Shown here in pieces: positions 10,711 to 18,970 of a DNA stretch of 64,000 bases. The stretch is taken from NCBI GenBank assembly GCA_963754135.1, contig CAVWEY010000002.1:1116001-1180000 (forward strand). The letters are read 5' to 3'. Made by a program: the position numbers and the translations under genes. The number at the start of each line of letters is the position of its first letter. Positions within the stretch are counted from its first letter, which is position 1. Origin of the DNA: JAJFUI01 sp963754135. GTDB taxonomy: Bacteria > Planctomycetota > Planctomycetia > Pirellulales > Thermoguttaceae. The notes beneath the pieces are model-generated. The model had not been told where the DNA came from. It did not search any database and was given only the letters and a program-made list of their open reading frames with translations.

Positions 10711-12171
10711 CTACGTCCCCTCCGTCACGCCCTTCCACGTATCGGTGCGGAAGGGCGAGGCGGGCAGGCCCTCCTTGTTGGCCAGGTTCGGCGCGGCGTC
10801 GTCCCGCCAGGCGTAGCGGACCGCAACCGGGCGGGTGATCTTGTCGGCGCGGACGACGATCGTGCCGCCGTCGATCGTGGCCACCGCGGGCACGAACTTC
10901 CGGTCGGCCCCAGCAATGGTGAAGTCCGTAAGCGGCTTGCCGTCGGCCGCGATCAAGCCACCGCCGAGGTGATCGAAGCGGAGGCGGATTTTGTTGCCCT
11001 CGACCGCCATCGACCGGTAGACCGGGCCGGAATAGACCAGCTTGCGGCCGTAGACCTTGGCCAACGCCCAGAGCGCCAGGCGGCGGCCTACCTCTTGCTT
11101 GTTCTTCGGGTGGATGTCCGTCGGGTCGCCGACGTCCATCGTGACGGCCAGGCCGGTGTTGGGGACGGACTTGGCGGTCATCAATTGGGCCTCCCACAGC
11201 TCGGCGCAGTTGGCCGGATTCTGGCCGCCGTAGCGGAAGGGGGCGAGCTGGACGATGCCGAAGGGGAAGTCGCCCTGGCCCCAACCGGCCCGCCAGTTGG
11301 CGATCATCGCCGGCAGGAGCGTGCGGTATTGGTAGGCCCGGTCCACGTTCGCCTCGCCTTGATACCAGATGGCGCCGCGGATGGCGTAGGGCAAGAGCGG
11401 GGCAATCATGGAGTTGTATAGGCAGGATGATTCGCCCTGGACCAGCGGCCGCAAGGCAGGGTGCGCTTCGAGCGATTGGCAACTGGTCCAGAACTCGGCC
11501 GGCGTGCCGCTCCAGGAGGTGTCGATCAAGCCCACCGGCACGTTCAATTCCTTGTACAACTGCCGGCCGAAGAAATAGGCCGCCGCGGAGAATCCGCCGA
11601 CGTTGCCCGGTCCGCAGGGCGTCCAGGCGCCTTGCACGTCCGTCACCGGCTGAGAGGCTTTCACCTTAGCTACTGCGAAGAGGCGGATGTCCGGGTAGTT
11701 TGCGGCGGCGATCTCTTCCTTGGCGTGGTTGCAACCGGCCACGCCCATTTCCATGTTCGACTGGCCGGAACAGACCCAGACTTCGCCCACCAAGACGTTC
11801 CTGAAGGTGAGCATGTTGCCGAACGAGCCTTTGACGGTCATCGTCAAGGGGGTCGGTATCCAAATGTAGCGGGTATCCCCGGGCGGGTTCTTGACCGCCA
11901 CTTCCGTCATTTGGCTATCCAGTTTGGCGACGGTGACTTTCCAGCGGCCGTCGTCGCCGGCCTTGGCGGTGAGCGTTTGCCCGCCCAGGGCCACGGTGAT
12001 TTCCTCCCCCTTCTCGGCCCAACCCCAGACGGGGATGGGCTGGCCGCGCTGGAGCACCATGTTGTCGCCGAAGATGGCGGGCAGGCGGACCGCCGCAGGG
12101 GCGGCCGCAGCCAGGAAAACGACCAACGCAAAGCACACCGATGTCCGCACTAGACGGCGAAGACGCATCAT
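10711..12171 (-). CDS. Sialate O-acetylesterase (SASA family)
   Basis: 486 residues from the ATG at 12171, preceded by AAGGAG; an in-frame start 30 bases upstream lacks this site. A signal peptide (VCFALVVFLAAAAPAA) indicates export. The SASA esterase signatures are all visible: CSGQSNMEM with the nucleophile Ser, IWYQGE in the middle, and the late DIHPKNKQEVGRRLA block that supplies the Asp and His. Residues about 25-90 form the usual N-terminal beta domain (FGDNMVLQRG, WGWAEKGEEI). The family removes O-acetyl groups from sialic acids or other acetylated sugars. The neighbouring LamG-like protein fits a role in polysaccharide breakdown. Full length, no breaks. Confidence 0.9.
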   Translation of the reverse strand: MMRLRRLVRTSVCFALVVFLAAAAPAAVRLPAIFGDNMVLQRGQPIPVWGWAEKGEEITVALGGQTLTAKAGDDGRWKVTVAKLDSQMTEVAVKNPPGDTRYIWIPTPLTMTVKGSFGNMLTFRNVLVGEVWVCSGQSNMEMGVAGCNHAKEEIAAANYPDIRLFAVAKVKASQPVTDVQGAWTPCGPGNVGGFSAAAYFFGRQLYKELNVPVGLIDTSWSGTPAEFWTSCQSLEAHPALRPLVQGESSCLYNSMIAPLLPYAIRGAIWYQGEANVDRAYQYRTLLPAMIANWRAGWGQGDFPFGIVQLAPFRYGGQNPANCAELWEAQLMTAKSVPNTGLAVTMDVGDPTDIHPKNKQEVGRRLALWALAKVYGRKLVYSGPVYRSMAVEGNKIRLRFDHLGGGLIAADGKPLTDFTIAGADRKFVPAVATIDGGTIVVRADKITRPVAVRYAWRDDAAPNLANKEGLPASPFRTDTWKGVTEGT

Positions 12172-12202
12172 AAGCTCCTTTTTTGAGTTGGTTTGCGTCA
12201 CG

Positions 12203-13486
12203 TTATTTCATGCCGCTGCCGTTGGGTTCCTCCTCATCCGGTTGGCGCAGGTCGGCGCCCCTCTTGGCCTCACCCTTGTTGGGCGAGGGCATGGGGCCAA
12301 GGAGCTTCTCCAGGCCCTCCCTCAAATATGGGCCGCGGGCATTCAGAGACACCACCTTGCCGTCTTTGCCCACCAGGATCATCGCGGGAGGGGAGATGCC
12401 GTAATAGGCCACGGTAGGGCTGGGCCGCTCCCCGCCGAAGACGATCGGCCAGGGGATCTTCTTCTCCTTGACGTATTTCTCCAAGTCGGCCAGCCGGTGA
12501 TCGCAACTGACGCCGATGATGTCGAATCCCTTGTCGTGGTAGAAGTCATAGTATTTCCGCAACTTGGGGATTTCGGCCAGACATTCGCCGTTCCAAGTCG
12601 CCCAGAAGTCGACCAGCACCACCTTGCCGCCGTACTTCGACCAGTCGAAGGGCTTTCCGTCCAGCAGCTTGCCTTCGATCTTCATGTTGTTTCCCACTAA
12701 GGTCAGCCGGCGGGCGGTGCCCTCCATGAACGTGGTGAACTCGGCCAATTGGGGGTCTTTGCTGGCGGCGAAGGCCTTGGCCACCGAGCGGTAGGTGGCG
12801 ACCGTCAAATCGTTGTCGTCGGTCATCCTGGCAACCTGACCGGCCAAAGCCGCTAAACGGGCGTCGGCCAATTGCGGCGGCGCCTCCTGAAGGAACGTCA
12901 CGACGTCCTGCACCGCTTTCTTGACCTTCTCCCGCGTCCTGCCCGACGGCTGCCTCAACCTGCTCTCGATCTCGAATTGCTGCGCCGACGTGCCGAGTTC
13001 CGTCCCCAGGGTGAAGCGGCGGACCGTTCGGGCGAGGTTGGCGCGGCCCGCCTTCTTCAACTCCTCGCCGAAGGCGGCGATTTCCTTCGCGTCCCTCAGC
13101 ACGGCGATCTTGTACTGCACCGCAAACTCCGCCTCTTCTTCGCTGGCTTTGGCGGCCAGGATCTTCTCGGCGGCCTTCCGGATCGCCTGCCGCGCTCTCT
13201 CCGCCGCCTTCGCGTCCGGCGGACGCGTCGACGCCGCCTTTTGGATGAACTGCACCAACTCCTTGGGCGTTCCCTCGGGCACAACGTAGGGATCGGCGGT
13301 GTCCGCGGGCTTCCCGCCGACCGCCTTTCCCTGGGCCGGCTTCTCGGCCGCCTTATCCGGCGCGGGCTTCTCCGCCGCCGGCTGCCCATCAGGCTTCTTC
13401 GGCCCTTCGGCGGCCAATACCGGCCAAACCGCCCACGCCGCGAGACAGAGAACGGTCGGCCAAATCCCTCGCCGCACGCCAATCAT
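12203..13486 (-). CDS. Secreted TlpA/redoxin-like protein lacking one active-site Cys
   Basis: 427 residues from the ATG at 13486. Signal peptide, then a Lys/Pro/Ala-rich linker (about residues 30-60), a helical region (about 70-260), and a C-terminal TlpA/AhpC-TSA thioredoxin fold (about 285-400): VVLVDFWATWNGECLAEIPKL, DIIGVSCDH, PAMILVGKDGKVV. The usual CxxC is reduced to N-G-E-C, so only the second Cys remains; a standard dithiol exchange is therefore unlikely. A longer frame to 13558 would destroy the signal peptide and overlap the next stop. Thirty-one bases separate its stop from the esterase start. Such helical-plus-TlpA proteins are common in planctomycetes; the substrate is unknown. 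Confidence 0.8.
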   Translation of the reverse strand: MIGVRRGIWPTVLCLAAWAVWPVLAAEGPKKPDGQPAAEKPAPDKAAEKPAQGKAVGGKPADTADPYVVPEGTPKELVQFIQKAASTRPPDAKAAERARQAIRKAAEKILAAKASEEEAEFAVQYKIAVLRDAKEIAAFGEELKKAGRANLARTVRRFTLGTELGTSAQQFEIESRLRQPSGRTREKVKKAVQDVVTFLQEAPPQLADARLAALAGQVARMTDDNDLTVATYRSVAKAFAASKDPQLAEFTTFMEGTARRLTLVGNNMKIEGKLLDGKPFDWSKYGGKVVLVDFWATWNGECLAEIPKLRKYYDFYHDKGFDIIGVSCDHRLADLEKYVKEKKIPWPIVFGGERPSPTVAYYGISPPAMILVGKDGKVVSLNARGPYLREGLEKLLGPMPSPNKGEAKRGADLRQPDEEEPNGSGMK

Positions 13487-13512
13487 GACACACCCCGCAA
13501 GCGAGAAAGGTT

Positions 13513-14361
13513 TTAGTTCCCGTGCCGGCCGCAAGCCCCTCGTTGAACGAGCTGCCACGCTTCCGCCGCGGTTTCGGCGTAACTCACCAGATCAAGGTCT
13601 TCGTCGTCGATGGTCCCCTGGTCGGCGAGGAACTGGAAGTCGATCACCCGCCGCCAATACTCCCGGCCGAAGAGGATAATGGGGATGGCCTGCATGCGGC
13701 CGGTCTGGCGGAGCGCCAAGGCGTCGAACAGTTCGTCGAGGGTGCCCAAGCCGCCGGGAAACGCCACCAGGGCCTTGGCTCGCAACACGAAGTGCAGTTT
13801 CCGGATGGCGAAGTAGTGGAACTGAAAGCAAAGGTTGGGAGTGATATACGGGTTGGGCTGCTGCTCGCGGGGCAAGCGGATGTTCAGCCCGGCCGACTTG
13901 GCCCCCGCGTCGTGTGCGCCGCGGTTGGCGGCTTCCATGATGCCCGGTCCGCCGCCGGTGGCAATCACGTAATCGCACGGCGACCGGCCCTGGCAGGTGG
14001 CGGAGACGAGGCGGGCGAACTCGCGGGCGGCTTCGTAATAGTGGCTCCGCTCGTGCAATTGTTTCGCCCGACTCACCGCCCGCCGCCGCAGGGGATCGTC
14101 CGGCAAGGCGGCCAGATCGCGTTGGGCCTGGTCGAGCTGCCGCCGGGCGGCCGCCGGCTCGACGATCCGCGTGCTGCCGAACACGACGATCGTCGAGCGG
14201 ACGCCGCTGTGCTGAAAATACAACTCCGGCTTGAGGAACTCCAACTCGATCCGTGCCGCGCGCATTTCCGGCCCGGCCAGAAAATCGACGTCCTTGTAGG
14301 CCACGCGATAACTGGGCGACTGCAAGATCTTCGACAGGTCGGCGGCGGGGTCCTCGGCCAT
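13513..14361 (-). CDS. LOG-family (lysine decarboxylase-like) nucleotide phosphoribohydrolase
   Basis: 282 residues from the ATG at 14361. The LOG signatures are clear: GGGPGIMEAANRGA around residue 150 and PGGLGTLDELFDAL around residue 215. In this family they bind a nucleoside monophosphate and cut the N-glycosidic bond, as in cytokinin riboside 5'-monophosphate phosphoribohydrolases. The N-terminal 100 residues hold a helical extension (RRQLDQAQRDLAALPDDP), as in the longer bacterial TIGR00730-type proteins. The open frame continues to 14595, but that part overlaps the prepilin peptidase gene in another frame. Cytoplasmic. The substrate cannot be predicted from the sequence alone. Confidence 0.85.
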   Translation of the reverse strand: MAEDPAADLSKILQSPSYRVAYKDVDFLAGPEMRAARIELEFLKPELYFQHSGVRSTIVVFGSTRIVEPAAARRQLDQAQRDLAALPDDPLRRRAVSRAKQLHERSHYYEAAREFARLVSATCQGRSPCDYVIATGGGPGIMEAANRGAHDAGAKSAGLNIRLPREQQPNPYITPNLCFQFHYFAIRKLHFVLRAKALVAFPGGLGTLDELFDALALRQTGRMQAIPIILFGREYWRRVIDFQFLADQGTIDDEDLDLVSYAETAAEAWQLVQRGACGRHGN

Positions 14362-14399
14362 CACGGCGGGCTTCTGCTCGGGAGAATCTCCGTAACCTA

Positions 14400-15359
14400 T
14401 CACGGTTTCCAGGGCGAAACAAGTCTTGCCCAGAGAAGAATCCAGACGAGCGAGAGTATCATCAGCACCATGCTGGCAGGGACTTGCAGCCTGCGCCATA
14501 GTGGGGGTGGAAGTGCCCCCAATTCGAGTTTGACCACGCCGGTAGCCAGTGCCAGCACCACTGTCGCCTGCCAGCCGAGAAACACCCCCACGCAAACGAG
14601 TCCGAGACTGAGGCCGGTAGGGCGGGACCAGCGCAGCGCAGTCCTACCACGCCGTCCGTCGCCCTCTTTTTCGGTGGGGCTGCGCTGCGCTTGTCCCACC
14701 CACCACACGGCGGCGGCCAGGAGAGCCCCGGCGGCCAGACCGGCCAGACCGTCCACGGCGCCGGCCGCCCAGAGCGGCAGGTCGGGCCGGGCCAGCCACG
14801 GCCACGAGGCGGGCCACGGCCGCAACGCCGGCCAGATAAGCGGCACGACGATGCCCACCGCCAAGGCGGGGCGGAACAACCGCAGCGGCGGCCGCTTCCC
14901 GTCCACCTCGATCAGCGCGGCGCACAGCAACGTACACAAGAGAGCCAAGTGGTACAGGTAGACTCCGTAGAGTTGCGCCGCGCTGAAGCCGATGACATAG
15001 ATGCCCTCGCTGGCAGCGGGCAGCGCCCGCGGCGGCAGATTCACCCCCGCCGAAAGATACTCGACGGCCGCCAACGCGCCGAACATCACCGCCGTCAGCG
15101 CCTCCACCAGCGGATAGCGGACGGAGATCGTGCTGCGGCAGTACCGGCACCGCCCCCGCAACTTGATCCAACCGAAGACCGGCACGTTGTCGAACCAGCG
15201 GATCCCCCGCTTGCAACTTACGCAGTGCGAAGGCGGATCGATCAGGCTGATCCTCGCCGGCAGCCGGTACACCACCACGTTCAGAAAACTGCCGATCACC
15301 GCGCCGATGGCGGCGAACCACAGGACGATCAGCCAGTAGGCGGCTTCGGGGGAGAGCAT
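14400..15359 (-). CDS. Prepilin peptidase-like A24 protein with in-frame repeat, probably degenerate
   Basis: 319 residues from the ATG at 15359. The N-terminal domain is typical of type IV prepilin peptidases: GSFLNVVVYRLP, then a CVSCK/CRYC zinc-binding pair in the first cytoplasmic loop. Six or more hydrophobic segments follow. A first catalytic Asp may be the one in ALIEVDGK. The second, normally in a GxGD motif, is not visible: the expected place reads GVVKLELG. Between them, residues coded by 14617-14702 (QAQRSPTEKEGDGRRGRTAL) derive from a palindromic repeat. The enzyme would process DUF1559/type II pseudopilins, of which one is encoded at 35.8 kb. Without GxGD it may be inactive or a distant variant. 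Its stop lies 38 bases upstream of the LOG start. Confidence 0.75.
   Translation of the reverse strand: MLSPEAAYWLIVLWFAAIGAVIGSFLNVVVYRLPARISLIDPPSHCVSCKRGIRWFDNVPVFGWIKLRGRCRYCRSTISVRYPLVEALTAVMFGALAAVEYLSAGVNLPPRALPAASEGIYVIGFSAAQLYGVYLYHLALLCTLLCAALIEVDGKRPPLRLFRPALAVGIVVPLIWPALRPWPASWPWLARPDLPLWAAGAVDGLAGLAAGALLAAAVWWVGQAQRSPTEKEGDGRRGRTALRWSRPTGLSLGLVCVGVFLGWQATVVLALATGVVKLELGALPPPLWRRLQVPASMVLMILSLVWILLWARLVSPWKP
14617..14702. repeat. Inverted repeat (family E) inside the prepilin peptidase gene
   Basis: Two arms, 14617-14648 and 14673-14702, related to GTGGGACAAGC...GCGCAGC and its complement, face each other across a 24-base loop. The same design, with partly different arm sequence, occurs between genes at 43239-43323. 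Here it is read through in frame. Confidence 0.75.
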
Positions 15360-15375
15360 GGGGGAAAATGCCAAA

Positions 15376-15490
15376 GCTCGAATGACGAATGACGAAGGAG
15401 GCTCGAAATCCGAATTCGACCTTCGGATTTTGGACTTTGGGCTTCTTTCGTCATTCGTCTCTTCGTCATTCGTGCTTCCTCATACCAGTC
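15376..15490. repeat. Imperfect repeats (AATGACGAATGACG type)
   Basis: AT-richer block with inverted and direct copies of GAATGACGA/TCGTCATTC and of CGAAATCCGAATTCG-like sequence. A sister block lies at 20905-20970. It fills the gap between the cytochrome b-c gene and the prepilin peptidase gene; no gene is present. Confidence 0.6.
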
Positions 15491-15507
15491 TCCTCGGAGC
15501 CAATCTG

Positions 15508-17364
15508 TCAACATCTGGATCCGATGCGGATCAAGCGTGTTCTGGGCCGGATCGGCGCTGGGGCGTAAGCCGGCATGCGGTCGTTGAGCTTGCCGTAGAA
15601 TTGCTTAGTGGCCGGATTGCCGATGATGCCCGCAAGCCACTCCGGCGAGCCATAGCCGGTCAGCAGCGGGGCGTCGCCGAGTTTTCCCTTGTCGTGGAAC
15701 TTGTGGCAATCGGTGCAGCCGAAATCGGCGGTGAGGAGTTTCCGGCCCTCCGCGATCAGGTTGGCGTCGGCCCTGTCGAGTTTCTGCTGGGCGGGCAGTT
15801 CCGCTTCCGCCGAAACGGCCGCGATCACCTTCTCCAGGTTCTTCTTTTCGCCGGCGTCCAAATCGCCAAGGTTTTCCTTCACGAAGCCCGCCATTTTGCC
15901 CCCGCGGAGCTTCGTGTTGCCGAAATACTTGGGGCCGTTGATCTGCTTCGCGTCCAGCAGGCCAGCGAGCCAGTGCCGGCTGGCGTAGCCCGTCAGATTC
16001 GGCGCCGCGGGCTTTTCCGCCAGAATGTCAGGCATCTCATAATCGTCGCCGGCGTGGCTGTGACAACTGGCGCACTGTTGTGCGAAGAGCCGCGGGCCTT
16101 GCGTCTTCGGATCGCTGCGCAAGAGCGTCAAGGCGCCGGTGGGCGGGATGCCCTCGTGCCGGGCAAGCTCCCGCACCCGCCGGGCCTGCCACTCTTCGGC
16201 GGCAATCGCCTTCTGGTGCAGCGGATCAGCCCGGTCCTTGGCGTACGAGGAGTACGTCATGCCGATCGCGCCCGCCAACAGCGCAAGCGTGAAGACAACA
16301 TTGAAAGCGTGCCCGACCGGATGCCGGGCAAGAAACGGCATCGCCAGCACGATGCACAGCAGCAAGCCGGGCACGATGAAAATCGGAATGATCCCCAACT
16401 GGCCGGGAAACAAGTGCGAAAACTCGTACACGCCCACTAGAAACCACTCCGGCCGGGCGGCCGCGTAGCTGTTGGCCGGATCGGTGTCGGCGGGCGAAAG
16501 CAGCCCGGCGCCGGCCTCCGGCAAGGCCACGCCATGTTGGCAGGCCAGGAGTAAGACCACCGCCAGCACCACCAGGCAGGCTACGGCGCCCGCGCCACGC
16601 CCGGCGGCCGCTCAAACGCCCCGCGACTGCGGTCGCGGGGGAGAATTCCCGCTCGCCCCCCGCGACCGCAGTCGCAGGGCGTTTCTCGACCGTCGTATAG
16701 GTTTCCACACGCTCTTCCGCCACCGTGGCATTGGGCCGACGGGCCAGTACGCCGCGGACGATCAGCAACAGCAGAAAGCCCCCGGCAAACAGACCGACGT
16801 GCAGGGCGAAGAAGCGGGTAAGCGTGAGATGACCCAATGCCGGCCCCGGACCGCCGATGGCCAGCTTCAGCAGGCTGTCGCCCACCCACGGCAGGAACGT
16901 CAGGAAGCCGGTCCGCGTCTTGGTCGCCGCGTAGCCGTTCTGGTCCCACGAGAGCAGGTCGCCGGTCAACACGGCCGCCAGGCGCAGAGGCCCAGCCCCA
17001 CCGTGGCCCAGAAGACCAGTTCCCGCGGCGCCCGGCAGGCGCGGGTGAGGATGCTCTGCACAACGTAGAGGATGAGCATCGCCAGCAACACGTGGGCCGA
17101 GTAATGGTGCATCGCCCGCAAGAGCCATCCGCCGGCGACGTGATATTGCAGGTAATAGACGCTCTCCCAGGCGGTCTGCTCGCTCGGGCTGTAATAGACC
17201 CAGAGGAAGAAGCCGGTGATCGCTTGCACGCAGAAGGCAAAAGCGATGGCGCAGGGCCAGACCTTGCACCAGCAGGCCCCGCCGGGCGCCGGCGAACCGG
17301 CCAGCCGGCCGCACCAATCGCCGAAACCCGTCCGCTCATTGAACCAGAACCAGAGGGCTTTCAT
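15508..17364 (-). CDS. Cytochrome b (bc1/b6f type) fused to a dihaem cytochrome c region
   Basis: One gene with apparent frameshifts near 16985 and 16605. The first part has the cytochrome b helices and haem-b ligand region (YLQYHVAGGWLLRAMHHYSAHVLLAM; then GHLTLTRFFALHVGLF), with the Qo-side GDLLSWDQNGYAATKTRTG. After a linker holding palindromic repeat family A (RPATAVAG read twice) come the C-terminal b helices (PEWFLVGVYEFSHLFPG; IIPIFIVPGLLL). Then two c-type haem sites follow, CASCH (near 16070) and CTDCH (near 15705). With the Rieske protein, whose stop overlaps its ATG (ATGA at 17361-17364), it would form a quinol-oxidising complex with the electron-accepting cytochrome c covalently attached. 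The stop at 15508 follows a short basic tail. Confidence 0.85.
16614..16685. repeat. Palindromic repeat family A inside cytochrome b
   Basis: Two inverted arms, 16614-16642 and 16656-16685, each built on the near-palindrome CGCGACTGCGGTCGCG. Both are read in the coding frame as PATAVAG. The same element lies in frame in three other genes (46.7, 50.9 and 53.2 kb). Confidence 0.9.
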
Positions 17365-17936
17365 CCTAGGACCACTTTCTCCGTTGTGCCGACGCGGAAG
17401 CTCTGGAAGTTGACCCACACCTCGGTGTGGTTGCGGATTTCGACCGCCAGGCCGTCCATGTCGCGGGGGCTGGGCGAGGTGGCTTGCGTGCGCTTGCCGG
17501 AAAGATCGAAGGTGGCGGCGTGACAGGGGCAAAGGAACTCGCCCCCCTGCGGCGCGCTCTGGTAGCCGATCGAGCAGCCGGCGTGGGGACAAACGACCTG
17601 GAGCGCCTTGACTTCATTTCCCACCCGCCGCAGGAACACCGCCCCGACCGGCTCGGCGGGAAAGTGGGTCCAGGCGTCGGTGCGGTCGGTGATGACGGGG
17701 ACCCGCTGCGGCGTGCCGTCGGTGGGCAAGGCGTCCAGGGTGGCCAGCCGCATCCACCCGCCCCCTTGGCCTTTCTGCCGCAAGGGATTCAGAAACGCCG
17801 CAACGCCCACGGCGGCGGGAACCAACACCGCCACGCCGCCGCAGAAAACCGCCGCGGCCTGCCCCAAGAAACCCCGTCGGTTCTCACCATCGCCGGGCGG
17901 TTGGCTTTCGCCGCAACAACAGAGTCCCTCTCTCAT
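17361..17936 (-). CDS. Rieske [2Fe-2S] protein of a bc complex
   Basis: 191 residues from the ATG at 17936. One N-terminal membrane helix (FLGQAAAVFCGGVAVLVPAAVGV) anchors the protein. The cluster-binding motifs are CPHAGC (first Cys and His ligands) and CPCHAATFDLSG (second pair), in the order and spacing of Rieske proteins of quinol-cytochrome c reductases. It overlaps the nrnA stop by four bases upstream (17933-17936) and the cytochrome b start downstream (17361-17364), so all three are translationally coupled. A longer frame upstream in the nrnA region is a shadow. It passes electrons from quinol to the attached cytochrome c. Confidence 0.92.
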   Translation of the reverse strand: MREGLCCCGESQPPGDGENRRGFLGQAAAVFCGGVAVLVPAAVGVAAFLNPLRQKGQGGGWMRLATLDALPTDGTPQRVPVITDRTDAWTHFPAEPVGAVFLRRVGNEVKALQVVCPHAGCSIGYQSAPQGGEFLCPCHAATFDLSGKRTQATSPSPRDMDGLAVEIRNHTEVWVNFQSFRVGTTEKVVLG

Positions 17937-18970
17937 TTCCCATTCCTCTCCGTATTCTCCGTGTCTCTGTGGTGCGTTCCCACAGCCTCCATCTTCATTG
18001 CTGCGCGGATGGCGTCGAGGATTTTCGCACGGGCAGAATCCAACGGCTCGGCGAAGAAGGCCCCGGCCGCTCGGCGGTGCCCCCCGCCGCCGAACCGGGC
18101 CGCCACCCGGCTGCAATCGACCTCGCAGCGGCTCCGCAGACTGACCTTGAATCCGCCGCGGGGTTGCTCGACCAGGATCACGGCCATCTCGGTGCCGCCC
18201 ACCGAAAGCGTCAGGTTGATGATGTCTTCGCTGTCGGAGGGGACGGCCCCGACGGCGGCAAAATCGGCCTGTGTAAGCCAGGTGTAGATCAAGCGGCCGC
18301 CAAGCTCCGTCCGCGTGTGCGCCAGCGCCCGGCCGATCAGTTGCAGCCGCCCCAGCGTGTCGGTCTCGTAAAGTTCCTTGTAGAGCTGGGCGGGCGCCGC
18401 CCCCGCCTCGACCAACCGCGCGGCCAGCCGCAACGTCCCGGCCGTGGTGGAACTGAAGCGGAACCAGCCGGTATCGGTGGCCAGGGCGACAAACGCGGGC
18501 CGGGCAATTTCCGCCGATAGCGGCACGCCCAACTCGTCCGCCGCCTCGACCACCAGCCGGCCGGTGGCCTCCGCCTCGTCGTCCTTGAACAGTTCGGCCC
18601 CCAAGTCGTCCCCGCCCTGGTGATGGTCGATCACGGCCCTCAAGGCTTTGCTGTTCCTGATGATTTCGCCCATCGCCCCCAGTTGGGCCCAGGCGGTAGT
18701 GTCCAGCACGATCAGCACCTGGCGGTCGTCGAGTTGCTCGGCGGAGACATCGACGCCCAATTGCTGAAGCTCCCGCCGCGGATCGAGGAACCGCAGGTTG
18801 GGCGGCGTGGCGAAGGCGTTGCACACCCGCACCTCCTTCCCCAGCGCCTCAAGAATCCGCACCATCGCCAACTCGCTCCCCAGCGCATCCCCGTCCGGCC
18901 GGATGTGCGTGGTTAGCAGGAACCGCTGGTGGCCGCGGACGATTTCGACAAAACGATGCCAAGGGATCAT
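17933..18970 (-). CDS. nrnA: DHH phosphoesterase, NrnA-type (oligoribonuclease / pAp phosphatase)
   Basis: 345 residues. DHH-family motifs in order: HIRPDGDALGSE (about residue 22), VLDTT, VIDHHQGGD (about residue 113), ATDTGWFRF, and the DHHA1 end motif GGGGHRRAAG (about 303). In this family the protein degrades 2-5-mer RNA, including pGpG from c-di-GMP, and dephosphorylates pAp. The last residues, THHRDTENTERN, are encoded by a repeat seen at many sites in such genomes (…GACACGGAGAATACGG…) and are probably a read-through tail, not part of the fold. Its ATG overlaps the ribF stop (18967-18970), and its stop overlaps the Rieske start. Confidence 0.9.
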   Translation of the reverse strand: MIPWHRFVEIVRGHQRFLLTTHIRPDGDALGSELAMVRILEALGKEVRVCNAFATPPNLRFLDPRRELQQLGVDVSAEQLDDRQVLIVLDTTAWAQLGAMGEIIRNSKALRAVIDHHQGGDDLGAELFKDDEAEATGRLVVEAADELGVPLSAEIARPAFVALATDTGWFRFSSTTAGTLRLAARLVEAGAAPAQLYKELYETDTLGRLQLIGRALAHTRTELGGRLIYTWLTQADFAAVGAVPSDSEDIINLTLSVGGTEMAVILVEQPRGGFKVSLRSRCEVDCSRVAARFGGGGHRRAAGAFFAEPLDSARAKILDAIRAAMKMEAVGTHHRDTENTERNGK

